A DNA stretch of 64,000 nucleotides from an uncultured Lachnospiraceae bacterium (GCA_944380315.1 CALWHG010000008.1:1-64000); one strand, 5' to 3'. Counted from the first letter of the stretch, positions 24,806-34,325 are shown. Numbers and translations: made by a program. Notes: generated by a model not told the origin, from the letters alone.

Positions 24806-25519
24806 ATGGCACACACACTTACAGCACCTACACCTCATATCCAGGCGAAGGTGGGAGAGATAGCCGAGACCATACTTCTTCCCGGCGATCCCCTCAGGGC
24901 AAAATTCATAGCCGATACATTCCTTGATGATGCGAAGCAGTTCAACGAGACCAGGAACATGCTGGGCTTCACAGGTACCTATAAGGGCAAGCCTGTATCA
25001 GTCATGGGCACAGGCATGGGATGTCCTTCCATGGGCATCTACAGCTATGAGCTCATACATATCTATGGCTGCAAGAACCTTATCCGCATAGGTACCGCCG
25101 GTACCATGCAGCCCTATGTACATACCCGTGAGCTGGTATTTGCCCAGGGCAGCTGCACCACTTCAAACTATCCCGCACTTATGGGACTTCCCGGCACCTA
25201 CACCCCCATATGCAGCTTTGAGCTCCTTGAGAAGGCTGTAGAGTCTGCAAAGAAGCTGGGCTACAAGTATCATGTAGGCAACGTGCTCTCCAGCGACATG
25301 TTCTACGGAGTGGATATCCCCTGCGCCACCAGCTGGGCAGAGATGGGCGTGCTTGCTGCTGAGATGGAGTCCGCAGCCCTTTATACAAATGCTGCAAGGG
25401 CAGGAGTCAACGCACTCTGCATACTTACCATATCAGATGGTCCAGACGAGATCACCACTGCTGAGGAGAGGCAGACAGCATTTACCCAGATGATGGAGGT
25501 GGCCCTGTCGCTGGCATGA
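24806..25519 (+). CDS. deoD: Purine nucleoside phosphorylase 1 (DeoD type)
   Basis: Splits purine (deoxy)nucleosides with phosphate to base and (deoxy)ribose-1-phosphate; hexameric cytosolic enzyme. The 237-residue protein has GTGMGCPSMGIYSYEL, IRIGTAGT, the ribose-binding EMESAALY and the purine-site Asp in ISDGPDE; the Arg that pairs with this Asp is in EERQTAF. AAGGAAATG lies upstream. A tandem copy follows 58 bases later. Confidence 0.95.
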   Translation: MAHTLTAPTPHIQAKVGEIAETILLPGDPLRAKFIADTFLDDAKQFNETRNMLGFTGTYKGKPVSVMGTGMGCPSMGIYSYELIHIYGCKNLIRIGTAGTMQPYVHTRELVFAQGSCTTSNYPALMGLPGTYTPICSFELLEKAVESAKKLGYKYHVGNVLSSDMFYGVDIPCATSWAEMGVLAAEMESAALYTNAARAGVNALCILTISDGPDEITTAEERQTAFTQMMEVALSLA

Positions 25520-25577
25520 TGCCGTGACAAGTGCAGGGCCGACAGTTCAGGACAAAGACAGAAAGGGGAGATTCCTT

Positions 25578-26300
25578 ATGCCCAGCGCAAACATCAAATT
25601 TGAAGCCCCCACGCCTCATATACAGGCAAAGGTGGGAGAGATAGCTGAGACCATACTCCTTCCCGGAGATCCGCTCAGAGCAAAATTCATAGCAGACACC
25701 TTCCTTAAGGATGTAAAGCAGTTCAACCAGACCAGGAACATGTTTGGCTATACAGGCACCTACAACGGCAGGCCCGTATCAGTCATGGGTACAGGCATGG
25801 GATGTCCTTCCATGGGCATCTACAGCTATGAGCTCATAAACATCTACGGCTGCAAGAACCTTATCCGTATAGGTACAGCAGGTACGCTTCAGCCCTACAT
25901 ACACAGCAGGGAGATGGTCTTTGCCATGGGCTGCTGCACTGATTCCAACTATCCCGCACTTATGGGACTTCCCGGCACCTTCGCTCCCATATGCAGCTTC
26001 GAGCTCCTTGAGAAGGCCGTTGCTGCCGCAAAGAGGCTTGGATACAAGTACCACGTAGGCAACGTTCGCTCAGGTGACACCTTCTATGCCGCAGATCTTC
26101 CCAAGGGGACTACCTGGGCTGAGATGGGCGTCATGGCAGGAGAGATGGAGTCAGCAGCTCTCTATACGAATGCTGCAAGAGCAGGAGTCAATGCGCTCTG
26201 CATCGTGACCATATCCGATGGCCCCGATGAGATCACCACTGCTGAGGAGAGGCAGACAGCATTTACCCAGATGATGGAGGTGGCTCTGTCACTGGCATGA
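25578..26300 (+). CDS. deoD: Purine nucleoside phosphorylase 2 (DeoD type)
   Basis: Tandem paralogue of the preceding enzyme with the same catalytic segments (GTGMGCPSMGIYSYEL, EMESAALY, SDGPDE, ERQTAF). It has 240 residues. Differences cluster at the N-terminus and around residues 45-60, 95-115 and 165-180 (for example RSGDTFYAADLPKGTTW against LSSDMFYGVDIPCATSW), near the ribose and base pocket entrance, so the two copies may prefer different nucleosides. ATG 25578 follows AAGGGGAG. The DNA of the two copies is very similar over long stretches, which indicates a recent duplication or ongoing gene conversion. Confidence 0.94.
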   Translation: MPSANIKFEAPTPHIQAKVGEIAETILLPGDPLRAKFIADTFLKDVKQFNQTRNMFGYTGTYNGRPVSVMGTGMGCPSMGIYSYELINIYGCKNLIRIGTAGTLQPYIHSREMVFAMGCCTDSNYPALMGLPGTFAPICSFELLEKAVAAAKRLGYKYHVGNVRSGDTFYAADLPKGTTWAEMGVMAGEMESAALYTNAARAGVNALCIVTISDGPDEITTAEERQTAFTQMMEVALSLA

Positions 26301-26340
26301 TCCCAGGGGATCGATATCATTATTTCGGAGGACATAAGAA

Positions 26341-27276
26341 ATGGGCAGGAGACCTTTTATCATCGACTGCGATACTGGTACGGATGATGCCATAGCCATC
26401 ATGGCTGCACTTTACTGTGATCAGGTGGAGATCAAGGCCATTACCTCAGTAAACGGCAACGTGGCTCATAAGTACACATCCCAGAACAACCTTGACCTTC
26501 TTGAGTACCTTGGCTTTGATGACATTCCCGTGGCAAAGGGTGCAGACAGGCCCATGCTCGGTAATTTCTTCCATGCAGACGGAACTCACGGAAGCACCGG
26601 ACTTGGAAGCATCACACTTCCGAAGGCCCGGAAAAAGACCTTTGATGATCAGATAGCATCTGAGCTCATATACAGGATAGCAAAGGAAGAAAAGGGTGAG
26701 CTGGAGCTCCTGGTCATAGGACCTATGACAAACATAGCCATATGCCTGCTTGAGCATCCTGACCTTAAGGATCTCGTTAAGCATATCTGGTTCATGGGTG
26801 GAGCTGTCATCGGTGGCAATGTGACCACTACCGCAGAGTTCAATATATGGGTAGACCCTCTGGCAGCCCACATAGTGACTCAGAGCGGCATCCCTCAGAC
26901 CATGGTGGGCCTGGATGTGACCACGGCCGCAGCCATGAAGGAGGAACATTCAGCCAGGATCAGAGCCTGTGGCACGAAGGCCGGCACGCTCTGTGCAGAC
27001 CTGCTTGACTACATGTTCATAAGAAGGGATCAGGGCGGTGAGGATGCGCTCATGCATGACGCCATGGCCTTTGCCGCAGCCGTATATCCCGAGTGTCTTG
27101 AGTGTAAGGACTACTATGTAGACGTAGAATATACGGGCGAGTATACCAAGGGACATACCGCCGTAGACCGCAGAGGCAAGCTTGGCAGGCCTGCAAATAT
27201 GTCCGTGGCCCTTAAGGTCGATGAGGACAGGTTCTGCAGCTGGCTTATGGATGCTGTAAGGAAGAGCGCAGGCTGA
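26341..27276 (+). CDS. Nucleoside hydrolase 2 (IUNH family)
   Basis: A 311-residue nucleoside hydrolase with the calcium motif DCDTGTDDA (residues 9-17), NIWVDPLAA and the His segment DALMHDAMAF. It is clearly related to but divergent from the copy at 22260, with its own insertions. It lies 40 bases after the second deoD behind GGAGG and is probably in the same operon, giving hydrolytic and phosphorolytic routes side by side. Confidence 0.9.
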   Translation: MGRRPFIIDCDTGTDDAIAIMAALYCDQVEIKAITSVNGNVAHKYTSQNNLDLLEYLGFDDIPVAKGADRPMLGNFFHADGTHGSTGLGSITLPKARKKTFDDQIASELIYRIAKEEKGELELLVIGPMTNIAICLLEHPDLKDLVKHIWFMGGAVIGGNVTTTAEFNIWVDPLAAHIVTQSGIPQTMVGLDVTTAAAMKEEHSARIRACGTKAGTLCADLLDYMFIRRDQGGEDALMHDAMAFAAAVYPECLECKDYYVDVEYTGEYTKGHTAVDRRGKLGRPANMSVALKVDEDRFCSWLMDAVRKSAG

Positions 27277-27281
27277 TACTT

Positions 27282-28646
27282 ATGGACGGGATCTTAGTTA
27301 AGGAAAAAAGCTTCTACAAAAATATATTTTTCCTGACCTTTCCATTAGTCTTCCAGCAGCTGCTGAGACTTTCGGTAGATACCCTCAACAGCATGATGCT
27401 GGGAAATATAGATCAGCTGCAGATGTCGGCTGTTTCCCAGGCAAATCAGGTATTCTTTATCTTTTATACGGTTTGCAACGGCTTTGCCGTGGGCTGCTGT
27501 GCCCTGGTGGCTCAGTACTGGGGCAAAAAGGATATCGAATCCATCAAGACGGTGCTTGCCACAGCCATCAGGTCCATAGGCATATTTGGACTTATAGTCA
27601 CAGCCATAGTCATCGCCATGCCGACCACGGTCATGAGGATATATTCCAGTGACCCTGAGCTCATAGCTCTCGGAGGCTCATACCTTCGTATAGTGGCCAT
27701 CATGTATACACCCTGTGCCATAAGCGTAATGCTTTTTGGCGGATGCAGGGGAGTGGAGCAGGTAGGTATATTTTTCAAGACAAATATCATATCCTACCCG
27801 GTCAACATCATACTTGACTACTGTCTGCTCTTTGGAAAGTTCGGCTTTCCTGAGCTTGGCATAACCGGCATAGCCATAGGCACAGTCATAGCAAGGCTTG
27901 TGGAGCTTGGCATCCTTTCCTCATATGTATTTATCTTTGATAAGAGGATGTCCTTTAAGCTCTCGGATCTTGGCCGCAGGGACAAGGTGCTTTCAAAGGA
28001 TTTCGCAAAGGTATCAGCACCTATCGTGGCACATGAGATCATATGGAGCTTCGGCACCAGTGCCGGCAGTATGATCACCGGTCAGCTGGGTACCAGCGTA
28101 GTGGCGGGCTTCAATGTCACCACGGTGCTTTATGATCTCTGTGGAAGCCTTGGAAACGGATTCCTCAATGCCTGCAGCGTAGTCATAGGAAAGACCATAG
28201 GTCAGGGCAATGTAAAGAAGGTCAGGAAGCAGTCGGTAACCATACTTGTCATGGGACTGATCCTGGGAGTAGCCATAGGCCTGTTTACATTCTTCATAAG
28301 AGGGCCTTTCCTGTCGCTTTACAGTCTGACACCGGAGGCAACAGGCTATGCCATGCAGTTCATGGCTGTATACGCAGTCATATGGCCCTTCTCACTGCTT
28401 GAGATGGTGGGCATGATAGCCATCCTGAGAGCCGGAGGCGACGGCAAGACAGGCTTCTATACCGACATAGTTTCCATGTGGTGCACTACCATACCACTTG
28501 CGGCTGCCGGAGCATTTATACTGAACTGGCATCCCGTAGTGGTGGTGACCATCATCAAGATGACCATAGTCATAGAGGCCATCGTAGGCATCATAAGAGT
28601 GCTTTCCATGCGATGGATACACGATCTGACCTGTCATGAGAGCTGA
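27282..28646 (+). CDS. MATE-family efflux transporter
   Basis: A 454-residue membrane protein with about 12 transmembrane helices in two homologous halves, driven by sodium or proton. The start FPLVFQQLLRLSVDTLNSMMLG and the later VSAPIVAHEIIWSFGTSAGS are the matching first helices of each half, as in MATE pumps. It starts 5 bases after the nucleoside hydrolase stop, so it is co-transcribed with salvage genes. A role in exporting bases or nucleoside analogues is possible but not shown by the sequence. Confidence 0.9.
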   Translation: MDGILVKEKSFYKNIFFLTFPLVFQQLLRLSVDTLNSMMLGNIDQLQMSAVSQANQVFFIFYTVCNGFAVGCCALVAQYWGKKDIESIKTVLATAIRSIGIFGLIVTAIVIAMPTTVMRIYSSDPELIALGGSYLRIVAIMYTPCAISVMLFGGCRGVEQVGIFFKTNIISYPVNIILDYCLLFGKFGFPELGITGIAIGTVIARLVELGILSSYVFIFDKRMSFKLSDLGRRDKVLSKDFAKVSAPIVAHEIIWSFGTSAGSMITGQLGTSVVAGFNVTTVLYDLCGSLGNGFLNACSVVIGKTIGQGNVKKVRKQSVTILVMGLILGVAIGLFTFFIRGPFLSLYSLTPEATGYAMQFMAVYAVIWPFSLLEMVGMIAILRAGGDGKTGFYTDIVSMWCTTIPLAAAGAFILNWHPVVVVTIIKMTIVIEAIVGIIRVLSMRWIHDLTCHES

Positions 28647-28687
28647 TGCTCAGTGTGAGGCAGGCAGAGCTTGTATTGATAAGGTGT

Positions 28688-28719
28688 TAAATAATAAGCA
28701 TACATGCTTATATTATTTA
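28688..28719 (+). promoter_or_regulatory. AT-rich palindrome upstream of BMP lipoprotein 2
   Basis: TAAATAATAAGCAT and ATGCTTATATTATTTA form a 32-base hairpin with a 2-base bulge, 19 bases before the start codon and just before AAAGGAG. It could be an operator or an mRNA 5' stem. Confidence 0.45.
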
Positions 28720-28737
28720 AAGAAAAGGAGAGAAAAC

Positions 28738-29913
28738 ATGAAAAAATTTTTATCAGTTGCATTAGTGGCAGCCATGAGCCTGTCACTTGTTGCATGCGGA
28801 GGCTCTTCATCAGGAGAGACCGAGGCTGCCGCTGAGACTGAGGCAGCTGCTGCTGCAGAGGAAGGCGGCGAGGCTGCTGCTGAGACCGAGGCAGAAGCAG
28901 AGGCTGATGCTGAGAAGCCCAGGATCGCTTATGTAGTAGGTAACCTTGGCGACAAGTCATTCTCAGATTCAGGTGAGGCAGGCATGAATGTCCTTCGTGA
29001 GGAGGGATATGATGTTTACACCGTTGAGACCGGTGATGCTTCCAAGGCTGATAAGTATGAGGACTATATCCTTGACGTTCTTGACCAGGGCTATGACTAT
29101 ATCGTAGCTTCCTCCACATACATGGAGATCATGGCAAGGCTTGCTGAGGAGTATCCTGATGCAAAGTTCATCGGCTTCGATGAGAACTGGTCCGATGATC
29201 AGCTTCCCGACAACATGACCTGCATCTTCTATGCTCAGAACGAGGGCTCCTACCTTGTAGGTATGCTTGCAGCTGCTATGAGTGAGACCGGAGTAGTAGG
29301 CGTTGACGTAGGAGTTGAGAATCCCGTTATCAATGACTTCGTTACCGGATACATCAATGGTGTTATGGACTGGAACGCAGCCAACGGTACAGATGTAAAG
29401 GTAGTTAAGGCTGCCTGCGGATCCTGGACCGATCCTGCTACCATGAAGTCACTCGTACTTGACCAGGTCAGAAACAACAACGCTGACGTATTCTATCAGG
29501 TTGCCGGCGGATCAGGCGATGGCCTCTTCGAGGCTTGCGTAGAGCAGGGCAAGTGGGCTATAGGTGTTGACTCTGACCAGTACGCTTCCTATATCGATTC
29601 TGAGAACCCTGAGAAGGCAGATGTTATCCTTACTTCCATGCTTAAGGAAGTTGGTAACTCCTTCATCTCCCTGTTCCACAGCATAGAGGAAGGCGATGAC
29701 TCCATGTGGGGCCACACCATCAGACTTGGTCTTGCTGAGGATTCAGTAGGCTATGTTGACAACGAGTTCTTCCAGACAAACGTTCCCGAGGAAGTAAGGA
29801 CAGCCATAGAAGAGGCTAAGACAAAGATAGCCTCCGGTGAGCTCGAGGTTAAGTCCTACTACGACTTCGCTGACGACAACGAGTTCAACGAGTACGTTCA
29901 GAACGCTGGCTGA
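28738..29913 (+). CDS. BMP-family nucleoside-binding lipoprotein 2
   Basis: Lipoprotein with lipobox SLVAC (Cys 20), a long Glu/Ala linker of repeated (A/E)ETEA units to about residue 60, and a BMP/PnrA ligand-binding domain (GNLGDKSFSDSGEAG, IGFDENW, GVDSDQYASY). It is the dedicated binding protein of the ABC transporter encoded immediately downstream. Its codons favour GCT, GTT and AAG more than its paralogue at 23400 does, which suggests strong expression. The two mature domains are highly alike. Confidence 0.93.
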   Translation: MKKFLSVALVAAMSLSLVACGGSSSGETEAAAETEAAAAAEEGGEAAAETEAEAEADAEKPRIAYVVGNLGDKSFSDSGEAGMNVLREEGYDVYTVETGDASKADKYEDYILDVLDQGYDYIVASSTYMEIMARLAEEYPDAKFIGFDENWSDDQLPDNMTCIFYAQNEGSYLVGMLAAAMSETGVVGVDVGVENPVINDFVTGYINGVMDWNAANGTDVKVVKAACGSWTDPATMKSLVLDQVRNNNADVFYQVAGGSGDGLFEACVEQGKWAIGVDSDQYASYIDSENPEKADVILTSMLKEVGNSFISLFHSIEEGDDSMWGHTIRLGLAEDSVGYVDNEFFQTNVPEEVRTAIEEAKTKIASGELEVKSYYDFADDNEFNEYVQNAG

Positions 29914-29958
29914 TAAGCCTTTTATCTCAGATCGATCATGATCAGACATTGATGTCCT

Positions 29959-29981
29959 GGCCGGAGCCAAAAACTCCGGCC
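29959..29981 (+). terminator. GC-rich hairpin between BMP lipoprotein and ATPase genes
   Basis: GGCCGGAG pairs with CTCCGGCC around CCAAAAA, with no T-run. Hairpins at this position in binding-protein operons often protect the upstream message or give partial termination, so that the binding protein exceeds the transporter. Confidence 0.6.
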
Positions 29982-30087
29982 GGGATGATATGATATCATA
30001 GGAGGCCGATCAGGGCCTGACATAAACGAAATTAGGTCGCAGCTGTCAGGGGACAGCAGGCGATAATAAATTAAAGGGGGTAATTGC

Positions 30088-31635
30088 ATGGCAGAAGTAA
30101 TGCGAATGCAAAATATCACTAAGATATACCCAAATGGATTTGTCGCAAATAAGGACATTACCTTTGCCGTAGGTGAGCATGAGATACATGCTCTTGTTGG
30201 AGAGAACGGTGCCGGCAAAACTACCCTTATGAAGATACTCTTCGGTATGGAGGCTCCTCAGGAGGGAAAGATCTTCATCAACGGTAAGGAGGAAAAGATC
30301 GCAAATCCTTTGGATGCCATAGCCAAGGGCGTTGGCATGGTGCATCAGCATTTCATGCTGGTTCCTTCACTGACAGTAGCGGAAAACGTTACTCTCGGCG
30401 CGGAGCCTATGAAGAACGGACTCTTTGACTTTGATGGAGCCGTGAAGGCTACTCAGGAGATAGCAGATAAGTACAACTTCAATGTTGAGGCCCTTCAGAA
30501 GGTCAGAGACCTGTCTGTAGGACAGATGCAGAAGGTAGAGATACTCAAGGCCCTTTACAAGGGAGCCAGGCTGCTCATACTTGACGAGCCTACAGCAGTG
30601 CTTACGCCGCAGGAGACCGAAGAGCTTTTTGAACAGCTGTTCAAGCTGCGTGACAGCGGAGTATCCATCATATTCATCTCCCATAAGCTTGAGGAGGTCA
30701 TGAGGATATGCTCCAAGGTAACTGTACTTCGTCATGGAAGGTGCATGGGCAGTCTTGACATCGAGGGACTCAATGAGGCAGCCATATCAAAACTGATGGT
30801 AGGCCGTGACGTAGTCCTTAAGATCGATAAGGAGGACCCGAAGCCCGGTAAGCCCGTAGTCGAGATAAAGGATCTGGTAAAGATCAACAGTATCGGCAAG
30901 AACGTGCTTGACGGAGTGGACTTCACCATACATGAGGGAGAGGTAGTTGGCATAGCCGGTGTCGAGGGCAATGGTCAGACCGAGCTTTCTGAGGTGCTTG
31001 CAGGACTTACCGGATTCACCTCCGGAGACGTAAAGCTCAATGGTACATCCATCAAGGGCAAGTCCGTAAGAGAGATCAGGGATCAGGGCATGGCCTATAT
31101 CGCTGAGGACCGTATGGTCGAGGGCGTAGCCGGTGATATGTCCATAAAGATGAATATAGTGGCAGACAGATTTACAAAGCCTGACTTCAAGAAGGGGCTT
31201 TTCATGGATGCCAAGAAGATAAATGATATCGCAGATCAGTATATCAAGGACTTTGAGATACTCTGTGATGGAAGGGAACAGCCTGTAAGGATGCTTTCCG
31301 GAGGAAATATCCAGAAGGTCGTAGTAGCCCGTGAGTTCACCAGCGGAGCCAACTTCATCCTTGCCTGTCAGCCCACACGAGGCATAGACGTAGGTACTGC
31401 TGAGATGATACGTAAGACCATCGTTCGTAAGTCAAGAGAAGAGGGCACTGCTACACTGCTCATCTCTGCGGATCTGAACGAGGTCCTTGAATGCTCAGAC
31501 AGGCTCCTTGTCATGCGTAAGGGTAAGGTGGTAGCAGCCTTCCCCAAGGCTAATCAGGTATCTGAGGAGACTCTCGGAGAATATATGCTCGGTGTCAAGG
31601 AGATGACACAGAGTGAGATGGAGGGGCTGTTATGA
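30088..31635 (+). CDS. Nucleoside ABC transporter ATP-binding protein (double ABC)
   Basis: A 515-residue protein with two fused ABC domains, the layout of NupA/YufO and sugar ATPases. The first domain has Walker A GENGAGKTT, signature LSVGQMQKVEI and Walker B LLILDEPTAVL. The second has a degenerate Walker A (GVEGNGQTEL) and signature LSGGNIQKVVVAREF, so only one site may be fully active, as is usual in this family. GGGGG precedes the start. Four-base overlap with the first permease. Confidence 0.94.
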   Translation: MAEVMRMQNITKIYPNGFVANKDITFAVGEHEIHALVGENGAGKTTLMKILFGMEAPQEGKIFINGKEEKIANPLDAIAKGVGMVHQHFMLVPSLTVAENVTLGAEPMKNGLFDFDGAVKATQEIADKYNFNVEALQKVRDLSVGQMQKVEILKALYKGARLLILDEPTAVLTPQETEELFEQLFKLRDSGVSIIFISHKLEEVMRICSKVTVLRHGRCMGSLDIEGLNEAAISKLMVGRDVVLKIDKEDPKPGKPVVEIKDLVKINSIGKNVLDGVDFTIHEGEVVGIAGVEGNGQTELSEVLAGLTGFTSGDVKLNGTSIKGKSVREIRDQGMAYIAEDRMVEGVAGDMSIKMNIVADRFTKPDFKKGLFMDAKKINDIADQYIKDFEILCDGREQPVRMLSGGNIQKVVVAREFTSGANFILACQPTRGIDVGTAEMIRKTIVRKSREEGTATLLISADLNEVLECSDRLLVMRKGKVVAAFPKANQVSEETLGEYMLGVKEMTQSEMEGLL

Positions 31636-32723
31636 ATAAAACACAAAAAATAGAAAGCATGATGGAGGTCGTTCGTATCCTTGCCGGACTGGTCATCGCT
31701 TATGCCATAGCTCTGGCCATCCTGTTTGCGATCAGTGAGGACCCCATCTACATAGTTCAGCAGTTCATACTTGGGCCTTTCTCCTCACCCAGACGTATAG
31801 GTACAGTCATCAACCTGGCCATACCCTTTACGATCTGCGGACTGAGCATGTGCTTCATGTATGCGGTAAACAAGTTCAACCTGGTAGGTGAGGGCATATT
31901 TATGCTTTCTGCCTGCATGGTCACCTGGGTATCACTGCTTCTGGGACCCGGACTTCCCTCAGTAGTCATGCTGCCCATCATGTTCATAGTCGCCATACTT
32001 ACGGGTATCGTGGTATCCTTCATACCTGCGATCATGGACAGGAAATTCAATGCAAACGTTGTCGTTGTATCACTGATGCTCAACAGTGTCATACAGTCAC
32101 TGGCTACCTGGATACTCCGTTATCAGGTAAGGGACTCCTCCATATCCTATCTGGGATCCAGAGAGATACCCGAGAGCATCCAGCTTCCCAAGATACTCGG
32201 AAGCTTCCGTGTGCAGTCAGGACTCATAGTAGCCATCATCTGCGTTATAGTAGTTGCCATACTGTTCTATAAGACAGCATTTGGCTGGAAGATGAGACTC
32301 GTAGGTGCCAACCCCAGGTTTGCAACTGCAGTAGGTCTTTCCTCCATAAGCATATCCTTTATAGCACAGCTCGCAGGCGGTGCCTTCGCAGGTATAGCCG
32401 GAGCTACAGAGATGATGTGTAACTACACCAGGTTCCAGTGGACAGTTACTACTCAGCACGGCTTTGACGGACTGCTTGTAGCAGTGCTTGCAAAGAAGAA
32501 TCCCGTACTGGTACCCATAGGAGCCCTGTTCCTTGCTTACATACGTATAGGAGCAGACGTGGTAAATACCAGTGGTGATATACCTACTGAGTTCGTTACA
32601 GTCATCCAGGGTATCATCATACTCCTCGTAGCAGCCGAGTCCTTCCTGTCCGGTACCAAGAATAAGCTCATATTCAAGGCAGCCGAGAAGGAAGAAAAGG
32701 AAAAGGAAGCTAAAGCGGCTTAA
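31632..32723 (+). CDS. Nucleoside ABC transporter permease 1 (NupB/YufP type)
   Basis: A 363-residue membrane protein of the BPD_transp_2 fold with about ten hydrophobic helices. The coupling segment and family motif appear around AVGLSSISISFIAQLAGGAFAG. The C-terminus is a short Lys/Glu tail. It starts within the ATPase stop (ATGA) and is followed after 20 bases by the second permease. Confidence 0.92.
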   Translation: MNKTQKIESMMEVVRILAGLVIAYAIALAILFAISEDPIYIVQQFILGPFSSPRRIGTVINLAIPFTICGLSMCFMYAVNKFNLVGEGIFMLSACMVTWVSLLLGPGLPSVVMLPIMFIVAILTGIVVSFIPAIMDRKFNANVVVVSLMLNSVIQSLATWILRYQVRDSSISYLGSREIPESIQLPKILGSFRVQSGLIVAIICVIVVAILFYKTAFGWKMRLVGANPRFATAVGLSSISISFIAQLAGGAFAGIAGATEMMCNYTRFQWTVTTQHGFDGLLVAVLAKKNPVLVPIGALFLAYIRIGADVVNTSGDIPTEFVTVIQGIIILLVAAESFLSGTKNKLIFKAAEKEEKEKEAKAA

Positions 32724-32743
32724 GGAAAGGAGAAGACAGCTTT

Positions 32744-33670
32744 ATGACTATAGATTGGATCGCCTTTATAGCAGAAGGTATAAGGATGGCAACTCCTCTA
32801 GTCTTTGCCGCACTTGCTGCTCTTATATGTAACAGGGCCGGCATGTTCAACATGGGAGTTGAGGGCATGATACTCTGCTCCGCACTTGGCGCAGTTATCT
32901 TTGCCCATTATGGTGGAAGTGTATGGATCGGCCTTCTGGGAGGCATAATCATAGGCCTCGCCACTGGCATGTTCATAGCATTTGCAAGCCTTACAGGTAA
33001 GGCAGACCTGTATCTTACCTGCATAGCATTCAACCTGATGGCCACGGGAGGCACGGTATTTGTCATGTACCTGCTGACCGGAGAGAAGTCAACGACCTCC
33101 GGAGCCTTCAGGAGCTATCAGATACCTGTAGTTGATATACCCATCATCAAGGATATCCCTGTACTGGGACGTATCATCTCAGGTCAGTCACTGATAACCT
33201 ATATAGCTGCAGCTGCAGTATTCTTCATGTGGTTCTTCCTCAAGAGGACCCGCATAGGCCTCCGTATCAGAGCCGTAGGAGAGAACCCCAAGGCTGCAGA
33301 GTCAGTAGGTATATCAGTAAACAAGATCGGATATATCTCCTTCGCTATCTGCGGAGTGCTTGCCGGACTTTCCGGAGCATTCATGTCCATGAGCTGGGTA
33401 ACCTTCTTCATGAAGAACATGGTCAACGGACGTGGATATATAGGACTTTCAGCGCAGAACATGGCCAAGGGAGAGCCCGTGGGATCAGCCCTTGCATCCC
33501 TGCTTTTCGGATTTACGGATGCACTTGCTACCACGCTGCAGAACCAGACCAACTTCCCTGTTGAGTTCCTGGAGATGCTGCCTTATCTGGCTACGATCTT
33601 CGCGATCATCATCACCAGCATTATCGCCATCAACAAGAGGCGTCGTATAGAGCAGGGTGCAGCAAAGTGA
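32744..33670 (+). CDS. Nucleoside ABC transporter permease 2 (NupC/YufQ type)
   Basis: A 308-residue permease of the same fold as its neighbour; the family motif is AAESVGISVNKIGYISFAIC followed by GVLAGLSGAF. The start PLVFAALAALICNRAGMFNMGVEG is typical of YufQ-type subunits. It completes the importer: lipoprotein, ATPase and two permeases. Confidence 0.92.
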   Translation: MTIDWIAFIAEGIRMATPLVFAALAALICNRAGMFNMGVEGMILCSALGAVIFAHYGGSVWIGLLGGIIIGLATGMFIAFASLTGKADLYLTCIAFNLMATGGTVFVMYLLTGEKSTTSGAFRSYQIPVVDIPIIKDIPVLGRIISGQSLITYIAAAAVFFMWFFLKRTRIGLRIRAVGENPKAAESVGISVNKIGYISFAICGVLAGLSGAFMSMSWVTFFMKNMVNGRGYIGLSAQNMAKGEPVGSALASLLFGFTDALATTLQNQTNFPVEFLEMLPYLATIFAIIITSIIAINKRRRIEQGAAK

Positions 33671-33676
33671 CAGCGT

Positions 33677-33808
33677 GATGATCACTAACAACTTTTAAGT
33701 ATAAAATATCTCCGCTCGGCTGGTTTGCTTTCGCGGCACAGGCCGTCGCGGAGATATTTTATACTCATATGCAGTTTAGTGATCATCGCCTGTAGTTTAG
33801 TGATCATT
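33677..33808. repeat. Nested inverted repeats between the permease gene and rplU
   Basis: The outer arms GATGATCACTAA (33677-33688) and TTAGTGATCATC (33776-33787) are perfect complements. Inside them an 18-bp perfect stem, 33698-33715 with 33748-33765 (TATAAAATATCTCCGC side), encloses a 32-base loop. A further direct copy of TTTAGTGATCAT lies at 33796-33807. There is no T-run outside, but the T-rich side of the inner stem could act as a bidirectional terminator. Confidence 0.65.
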
Positions 33809-33834
33809 GACGGCAGCTGATGATATGTGGCAGG

Positions 33835-33888
33835 AAGTTTCCCTGCGAAGGCCTGCGCTGCCTGCGAGCCTGCCGAGCGGGGAAACTT
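33835..33888. repeat. Inverted repeat upstream of the rplU promoter
   Basis: AAGTTTCCC (33835-33843) pairs with GGGAAACTT (33880-33888). The loop holds two CTGCGA/GCCTGC motifs. It ends 12 bases before the -35 box of rplU. This and the nested repeats fill most of the 346-base gap; no gene is seen there. Confidence 0.5.
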
Positions 33889-33899
33889 ATTGCAAACCC

Positions 33900-33928
33900 T
33901 TGACATGAGAGATGAAACATGATATCTT
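33900..33928 (+). promoter_or_regulatory. Promoter of rplU-rpmA
   Basis: Perfect TTGACA (33900-33905), 17-base spacer, TATCTT (33923-33928). An untranslated leader of about 80 bases follows, a place where L21 autoregulation is known in other bacteria; I cannot identify a specific leader motif. Confidence 0.65.
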
Positions 33929-34016
33929 ACATGGGTATGCCGCATAAGAAGGGTAAAAGTGCGTCCATTTGTGATGCCACCCGGGTTAGCGAGTTTTGAA
34001 AAAGGAGGTACCTTCA

Positions 34017-34325
34017 ATGTACGCTGTTATTTCCACAGGAGGTAAGCAGTACAAGGTAGCTGAGGGAGACGTCATCAGAGTTGAGAAGCTGGGCGCTGAG
34101 GAAGGCGCTAAGGTCGTTTTCGACAAGGTCATGCTTATCGGCGGAGACGAGCTCACAGTAGGCAAGCCCTATATAGAGGGAGCCAGCGTTGATGCTACTG
34201 TTACCGCAAACGGCAAGGCCGACAAGGTCATCGTGTACAAGTACAAGAGAAAGACTGGATATCATAAGAAGAACGGTCACAGACAGCTTTTCACAGAGGT
34301 TAAGATCGACAAGATATCAAAGTGA
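34017..34325 (+). CDS. rplU: 50S ribosomal protein L21
   Basis: A 102-residue ribosomal protein with [14 protein letters not shown] at the start and [15 protein letters not shown] near the end, the family's 23S rRNA-binding segment. AAAGGAGG precedes ATG 34017; an earlier TTG is not needed. The next gene is rpmA with no prp (ysxB) gene between them. Confidence 0.97.
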   Translation: MYAVISTGGKQYKVAEGDVIRVEKLGAEEGAKVVFDKVMLIGGDELTVGKPYIEGASVDATVTANGKADKVIVYKYKRKTGYHKKNGHRQLFTEVKIDKISK

